DNA of 12,883 nt. It comes from Alphaproteobacteria bacterium UBA4588. GTDB taxonomy: Bacteria > Pseudomonadota > Alphaproteobacteria > Puniceispirillales > Puniceispirillaceae. Numbering within the stretch: position 1 is the first letter of the stretch; each line of letters starts with the position of its first letter. The position numbers were made by a program, and so were the translations under genes. Where the stretch lies: positions 1,343-14,225 of the forward strand of contig DGJU01000022.1 in NCBI GenBank assembly GCA_002387605.1, written 5' to 3'. The notes under the pieces are model-generated. The model was not told where the DNA came from, did no database searches, and saw nothing but the letters and a program-made list of their open reading frames with translations. Below, one piece after another: positions 8,382 to 12,883 of the stretch.

Positions 8382-9500
8382 TCACTCGTCTTTTTCGTTT
8401 TGGGCGCCAACACGCGCTGCAAGACTGGCTTCGATGAAATCATCAATAGCGCCATCAAGCACTGCCCCGGTATTGCCTGTTTCAACGTTTGTGCGCAAAT
8501 CTTTGACCATCTGGTAGGGATGCAACACATAAGAACGGATCTGATTGCCCCAGCCAATATCTGTTTTACTGGCAGCATCATCCATCGCTGCCTGTTCTCG
8601 CTTTTGAAGTTCAGCTTCGTATAAACGGGCCTTTAGCATGGTAAGCGCGGTTGCGCGGTTACGGTGCTGGCTTCGATCTGACTGACATTGCACGACGATG
8701 TTTGTTGGAATATGGGTAATCCGAATGGCTGAGTCAGTTGTGTTAACATGCTGTCCTCCCGCCCCTGAGGCGCGGTATGTATCAACCCGCAGATCTTTTT
8801 CCTCTAACTCAATATCAATATTATCGTCGACTTCAGGGTAGATCCACACTGAGGCGAAACTAGTATGACGGCGTGCTGAGCTATCATAAGGCGAGATACG
8901 AACAAGGCGATGAACACCAGATTCTGTTTTCAGCCAGCCATATGCATTTGTGCCCATCACACGCAAGGTGGCTGATTTAATGCCAGCTTCTTCACCTGAA
9001 CTTTCTTCGATTGTCTCTGTTTTAAAGCCGCGTGCATCCGCCCATCTTGCATACATGCGCAAGAGCATAGCCGCCCAATCCTGTGCTTCGGTACCGCCGG
9101 CACCGGGATGAATTTCAAGGAAGCAATTATTGGCATCTGCTTCACCGGACAGCAGCGATTCCAGCTGTTTCTTACCAGCTAATACAGCCAGCTCACCGAT
9201 AGCTGCCTCAGCTTCGGCAACCATCTCCTCATCACCTTCTTCAGTGGCAAGACTAACCATATCTATTTGGTCTGTAAGCGTCTCTTCCAGATGACGAATA
9301 GCTGTCACCTGAGAATCCAGATGCGTTTTCTCACGCATTACTTTTTGCGCATTTTCCTGATTATCCCAGAAAGAGGGCTGTGAGATTTCACTCTCAAGAC
9401 GGCTTAATGTTTTAAGCGCGCGTTCCCAGTCAACATGCCGTTTCAGCAAAATCACAGCCGTTTTAATTATTTCAACAGCGGCGTGCGTTTCGGGGTTCAT
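8382..9500 (-). CDS. prfB: Peptide chain release factor 2
   Basis: Recognises UGA and UAA in the ribosomal A site and triggers release of the finished protein. It has 372 residues. An N-terminal helical domain precedes GAGGTEAQDW (133-142), the codon-recognition tripeptide SPY (203-205, in place of E. coli SPF) in RISPYDSSARRHTSF, and the catalytic GGQ (248-250) in ASGAGGQHVN, followed by ITHIPT (261-266). The reading frame is continuous through LLKRHVDWERAL, the region where E. coli prfB has its in-frame UGA and +1 frameshift, so the autoregulatory frameshift is absent. The ATG has GGAA about 8 nt upstream. The gene lies 72 bp after the PBP1A gene on the same strand with no terminator between, so co-transcription is likely. 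It converges on bcp with a 29-bp gap. Confidence 0.97.
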   Translation of the reverse strand: MNPETHAAVEIIKTAVILLKRHVDWERALKTLSRLESEISQPSFWDNQENAQKVMREKTHLDSQVTAIRHLEETLTDQIDMVSLATEEGDEEMVAEAEAAIGELAVLAGKKQLESLLSGEADANNCFLEIHPGAGGTEAQDWAAMLLRMYARWADARGFKTETIEESSGEEAGIKSATLRVMGTNAYGWLKTESGVHRLVRISPYDSSARRHTSFASVWIYPEVDDNIDIELEEKDLRVDTYRASGAGGQHVNTTDSAIRITHIPTNIVVQCQSDRSQHRNRATALTMLKARLYEAELQKREQAAMDDAASKTDIGWGNQIRSYVLHPYQMVKDLRTNVETGNTGAVLDGAIDDFIEASLAARVGAQNEKDE

Positions 9501-9572
9501 CTGGTTTGTTCCACATCTTAAAGGTAGGGTCTTATCATCTAACAGACAATAAATAGGTAGATGGCCGGAGTA

Positions 9573-11993
9573 TCAATACAAGGCGGGCACGTCAACAGAT
9601 TGCTGCCCAGAACTACCGGGAAAATCAATCACAGTGCCTGTCTTTGGACGCTGCCCGGGCTTAAACACCTCCATCACAGCCATCTTGTGGGACGGCGATA
9701 CGCGCTCTCCGGTTTCAGCGTGAACGGGCACCATCGTAATACCGCCTGGCCTGCGAAACGGAATAACGGGCGCGCCTTCCAAGGCATCCACCATAAATTG
9801 ATGGAAAACAGGAACAGCCGCTGTCGAACCGGTTTCACGTTTACCAAGCGGTCGCGGGGTATCATAGCCAATATAAACACCAGCAACAAGGTCAGGCGAA
9901 AACCCAACAAACCAGGCATTGGTATTATCATTTGTTGTTCCTGTCTTGCCGGCAAGCACCAGTCCAGATTTTTTCATTCTACGGCCTGTTCCGCGGCTGA
10001 TAACACCCTCAAGCATCGAAATCATCTGATAAGCTGAGGCAGGCTCTGTAAGCTGCTCACGCCCCCCTTCAATGGCCGGAACAGACTGATTGTTCCAGCC
10101 CTCTGCAGCAAGGCAGGACGAACAGCTCCTATTATCATGGCGCATTATGGTGCGGCCATATCTATCTTGGATGCGGTCAATCAGGCTCGGTGATATTTTC
10201 TTGCCACCATTCACCAGCTGACCATAGGCAGCTGTAAGTTTAACCAAAGTCGTCTCCCCAGCCCCAAGTGACATAGACAGGTATGGCGGCAGGTTGTCAT
10301 TAATACCAAAGCGCAGCGCATAATCTTGAATTGAATCCATCCCAATTTCAATCGCCAGACGCGCTGTCATCAAGTTGCGTGACTTTTCAATGCCAACCCG
10401 CATGATAGAGGGACCATAAAACCGTTTTGTATAGTTTGCTGGCTTCCATTTTGGCTTGCCCTCCCCTTGGTCGACCACCAGCGGCGCATCCAGAATACGT
10501 GTCGTCGGCGCATATCCGGCATCAAGAGCCGCAAGATAGACAAAAGGCTTAAACGCAGAGCCTGGCTGCCGGTTTGCCTGACTGGCGCGGTTAAATTCAG
10601 ACACCCGGTGATCATACCCGCCCGACATTGCCAGCAATCTGCCTGTATGCGGGTCAAGCGCCACAATAGCACCTTCAACAGCGGGGCGCTGACCAAGCGC
10701 ATAATCAGTTGGCTGTGGCACAAAACCCTCTTTGAGAAGGTCAGGCGCTTCATTTGGGCGTTGTACAATAATCACATCACCAACAGAAATAGCCTCGGTT
10801 AAGGCAATCAAAGGCGGCGGTCTTTTGCCATCATCTTTTCGCGGTGGGTAGGCCCATTTTGCCAGCTCAACAGGAAGCCGCGCTGCACTGCCTTTTATAT
10901 AGATACGCGCTTCTTTAGCATCGACATCCATTACCAGAGCCGCAAACCGGTTCTTTGGTAGTTTTTCTGTTAGCCTATCAAGCTGCTGGTCAAGCGGCTG
11001 AGCGTTATCAATTTTTGCAAGCGGGCCGCGCCAGCCCTGACGTCTATCAAGAGCTTCAAGGCCTTCACGAAGGGCGCGCTCTGCTTTTTCCTGCAAAACC
11101 GGATCAAGGGTTGTCCGCACTGACAGCCCCCCGCCATATAACGCGTCTGTACCAAATTCATCGACAAGATAGCGCCGGACTTCTTCGGTGAAATAAGGTG
11201 CACTCGCGCTATCAAAGCCGGTTTGCCGGCGAACATCCAATGGCTTTGCCTTGGCGGCAGCAGCTTCATCTGGCGTAATATAACCGTTTCTTGTCATCTG
11301 AAGCAGTACCCAGTTTCGCCGGGCAATCGCAGCTTTGGTGCGGCGCACAGGGTGGTAATTGGACGGCGCTTTTGGCAATGCGGCTAGATAAGCAACTTCA
11401 TGGAGATCGAGCTGGCCAAGCGCCTTATCAAAATAATTAAGAGCCGCCGCCGCAACGCCATAACTGCCAGACCCCAGATAAATTTCATTCAAGTAAAGTG
11501 CAAGTATCTGGTCTTTGGAGAAAGCACGTTCCATCCGGATAGCAAGAATGGCTTCTTTTATTTTCCGGTCTATCGATACTTCGTTGGTCAATAAAAAATT
11601 CTTGGCAACCTGTTGTGTAATAGTGGATGCCCCAATCAGCCGCCGACCACTGCCTATCGCAGCAATATTTGTTGCAACTGCGCGTGCCAAGGCAACCGGA
11701 TCAACGCCAACATGCGAATAAAATGATTTATCTTCTGCTGACAAAAAAGCTTCAATCAACATAGGGGGGATTGCTTTAGTTGGTACAAAGACGCGTTTTT
11801 GGGTTGCGAACTCTGCAAGTAACGCACCGTTGCCAGCATGAATTCTTGTTGCGACTGGCGGCTCATAGCGGGCAAGCTGTGAATAGTCAGGGAGTTCCTG
11901 ACCATATGTCCAAAATACCCAGAGCACGCCGACGATAATACCTACCAGCCCAAGAACCATAACACCTATCAAGGACCAAAACCATTTCATCAT
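9573..11993 (-). CDS. mrcA: Penicillin-binding protein 1A, bifunctional peptidoglycan synthase
   Basis: An 806-residue class A PBP that polymerises lipid II into glycan strands and crosslinks the peptides, working outside the inner membrane. One membrane anchor (about 5-29) is followed by the GT51 transglycosylase domain with the catalytic Glu in SAEDKSFYSH (E87), GASTITQQVAKN (121-132) and ERAFSKDQILALYLNE (155-170). An OB-like insert (about 320-440) typical of proteobacterial PBP1A comes next. The transpeptidase domain has SxxK as SAFK (S479-K482), SxN as SRN (538-540) and KTGT (683-686). A C624-x-x-C627 pair lies between SRN and KTGT. Two ATGs (11993 and 11990) are possible starts, with AGGG about 13 nt before the first. 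It sits between the amidase and prfB genes on the same strand, and the pairing with the amidase suggests a shared envelope-growth unit. Confidence 0.97.
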   Translation of the reverse strand: MMKWFWSLIGVMVLGLVGIIVGVLWVFWTYGQELPDYSQLARYEPPVATRIHAGNGALLAEFATQKRVFVPTKAIPPMLIEAFLSAEDKSFYSHVGVDPVALARAVATNIAAIGSGRRLIGASTITQQVAKNFLLTNEVSIDRKIKEAILAIRMERAFSKDQILALYLNEIYLGSGSYGVAAAALNYFDKALGQLDLHEVAYLAALPKAPSNYHPVRRTKAAIARRNWVLLQMTRNGYITPDEAAAAKAKPLDVRRQTGFDSASAPYFTEEVRRYLVDEFGTDALYGGGLSVRTTLDPVLQEKAERALREGLEALDRRQGWRGPLAKIDNAQPLDQQLDRLTEKLPKNRFAALVMDVDAKEARIYIKGSAARLPVELAKWAYPPRKDDGKRPPPLIALTEAISVGDVIIVQRPNEAPDLLKEGFVPQPTDYALGQRPAVEGAIVALDPHTGRLLAMSGGYDHRVSEFNRASQANRQPGSAFKPFVYLAALDAGYAPTTRILDAPLVVDQGEGKPKWKPANYTKRFYGPSIMRVGIEKSRNLMTARLAIEIGMDSIQDYALRFGINDNLPPYLSMSLGAGETTLVKLTAAYGQLVNGGKKISPSLIDRIQDRYGRTIMRHDNRSCSSCLAAEGWNNQSVPAIEGGREQLTEPASAYQMISMLEGVISRGTGRRMKKSGLVLAGKTGTTNDNTNAWFVGFSPDLVAGVYIGYDTPRPLGKRETGSTAAVPVFHQFMVDALEGAPVIPFRRPGGITMVPVHAETGERVSPSHKMAVMEVFKPGQRPKTGTVIDFPGSSGQQSVDVPALY

Positions 11994-12020
11994 GATGCAA
12001 CTACTGCCCTAACATTACGG

Positions 12021-12087
12021 CCGATATATGGCACATCGCGCGATATAATACAGATCGCATTGTGCCGAATGGTAGTTTTTATATCGG
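12021..12087. repeat. Nested inverted repeat between amidase and PBP1A genes
   Basis: An outer pair CCGATATA (12021-12028) and TATATCGG (12080-12087) encloses an inner pair GGCACA (12030-12035) and TGTGCC (12061-12066), which encloses GCGAT (12040-12044) and ATCGC (12054-12058). ATCGCGCGAT (12035-12044) is itself a perfect 10-bp palindrome. No T-run follows on either strand, so a terminator is unlikely. On the minus strand a TATTAT box lies in the loop, so it may overlap a promoter for the PBP1A gene, but no good -35 box pairs with it. Confidence 0.45.
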
Positions 12088-12883
12088 TCATGATGCCGCA
12101 TTTTCAAGATAGCGTGAAATAGCGCGCGCAAGCCGTTTGCTCAGCCCTCTTAGATATGAATCATCTCGTAGATTCTTCTCATCCTGCCGATTAGATAAAA
12201 ATCCCATCTCTACCAGAATCGAGGGAATATCAGGTGATTTAAGCACCGCAAACCCAGCAAACCGGTGGCCACGCTTATCACCGCCCGGCAGATCCTTAAT
12301 GTTTGATAATATCACAGTGGCAAGCTTAGCAGACTCATTCATCGATTCCCGCTGAAACATCCGAAGAAGTGCATTAGCCGCCACCGGGTCCTCACCACCA
12401 AGGTCAGGACCACCTATTAAATCTGCTTTATTTTCCCGCTTAGCCAAATAAGCAGCTTCTTTATCAGATGCTGTATCCGACAGAGAAAAGACTGAGATGC
12501 CACGCGCTTTGGTGTTTGGTGCGGAATCAGCATGAAGAGAGACAAAAATATCTGCCTGTTTGTCCCGGGCGCGCTTGATACGGGTGCGCAATTTATAGAA
12601 CCGGTCAGAATCACGAATAAGAATAGGGGTAATATGCGCGCTTTTCCGTAGCTCCTCTGCCAGCATCTTGGCTGCTTTCAGGGTGATATCCTTCTCACGC
12701 GTTCCCCTTTTTCCCAGAGCGCCCGGATCCTTGCCGCCATGCCCTGCATCAATTGCAACAATAAATGTCTTGGGGCGCTGGTCCGGGGCAGCTTTAGGCC
12801 CAGACTGAAGCGCCCTATCTGGCCGCGATGCAGGCAGTGCAACAGATGCGAGCGGCGATATAGTTGCTGGCGTTTCTGGCGTT
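12088..12883 (-). CDS. N-acetylmuramoyl-L-alanine amidase (AmiC-like, Amidase_3), N-terminus cut by window edge
   Basis: Zinc enzyme that cuts the bond between muramic acid and the stem peptide in peptidoglycan, usually to split daughter cells. The open frame runs from the right edge to the stop with 264 readable residues; the internal ATG at 12666 is not the start. After a Pro/Ala/Ser-rich linker (about 1-38 of the visible part) the catalytic domain begins with TFIVAIDAGHGGKDPGA. Zinc ligands are H48 (DAGHGG), E63 (GTREKD) and H117 (SLHADS), and E225 in VEMGFLSN is the catalytic Glu. The stretch around AAYLAKRENKADLIGG resembles the AmiB/AmiC regulatory insert that blocks the active site until an activator binds. 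The missing N-terminus would be expected to hold a signal peptide and perhaps an AMIN domain. It lies 94 bp before the PBP1A gene on the same strand. Confidence 0.94.
   Translation of the reverse strand, partial: TPETPATISPLASVALPASRPDRALQSGPKAAPDQRPKTFIVAIDAGHGGKDPGALGKRGTREKDITLKAAKMLAEELRKSAHITPILIRDSDRFYKLRTRIKRARDKQADIFVSLHADSAPNTKARGISVFSLSDTASDKEAAYLAKRENKADLIGGPDLGGEDPVAANALLRMFQRESMNESAKLATVILSNIKDLPGGDKRGHRFAGFAVLKSPDIPSILVEMGFLSNRQDEKNLRDDSYLRGLSKRLARAISRYLENAAS

Noticed and set aside
9573..11993. Several open frames of 60-160 codons antisense to or overlapping PBP1A, the AsmA-like gene, tyrS and prfB
   Set aside because: They lie wholly within well-supported genes, lack ribosome binding sites and family motifs, and look like frame shadows.
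1..12883. Mobile elements, CRISPR arrays, tRNA or rRNA genes, defence islands
   Set aside because: Nearly all the sequence is taken by recognisable core genes with similar base use; no long repeats, transposase motifs or cloverleaf-like sequences were seen.

Overview
The window is ordinary, densely coding chromosome with moderate GC. It looks alphaproteobacterial. The run amidase, penicillin-binding protein 1A (PBP1A), release factor 2 (RF2) on one strand is a synteny I know from Alphaproteobacteria. The RF2 gene has no programmed frameshift and reads SPY rather than SPF at its stop-codon recognition tripeptide. The serine acetyltransferase is the short GIEIHP type. A marine lineage such as SAR116 would fit the base composition and gene style, but that is only a guess. 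I found no mobile element, CRISPR array, rRNA or tRNA, and no evident new defence or biosynthetic system.

Left part (1-2446). On the minus strand lie a cysteine desulfurase, cut by the left edge, and cysE (serine O-acetyltransferase), transcribed from cysE into the desulfurase. An alpha/beta hydrolase diverges from cysE. The cysE-desulfurase pair links cysteine synthesis to sulfur mobilisation from cysteine, and an iron-sulfur assembly operon may continue beyond the left edge. The 68-bp gap between the two genes holds a strong stem-loop that ends a few bases before the desulfurase start.

Middle part (2485-8352). tyrS (tyrosyl-tRNA synthetase) follows the hydrolase on the plus strand. It meets a very large AsmA/YhdP-like envelope protein gene tail to tail, and the two stop codons share a CTAG palindrome. 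The big gene starts with GTG and carries five copies of a degenerate 15-bp tandem repeat. Across a 292-bp divergent intergenic region lies a Bcp/PrxQ-type peroxiredoxin on the plus strand.

Right part (8382-12883). Three minus-strand genes follow: an N-acetylmuramoyl-L-alanine amidase cut by the right edge, PBP1A (mrcA) and prfB (RF2). The first two act on peptidoglycan, splitting and building it; the third ends translation at UGA and UAA. The 94-bp amidase-PBP1A gap holds a nested inverted repeat. The largest gap without a gene is 292 bp (7599-7890).
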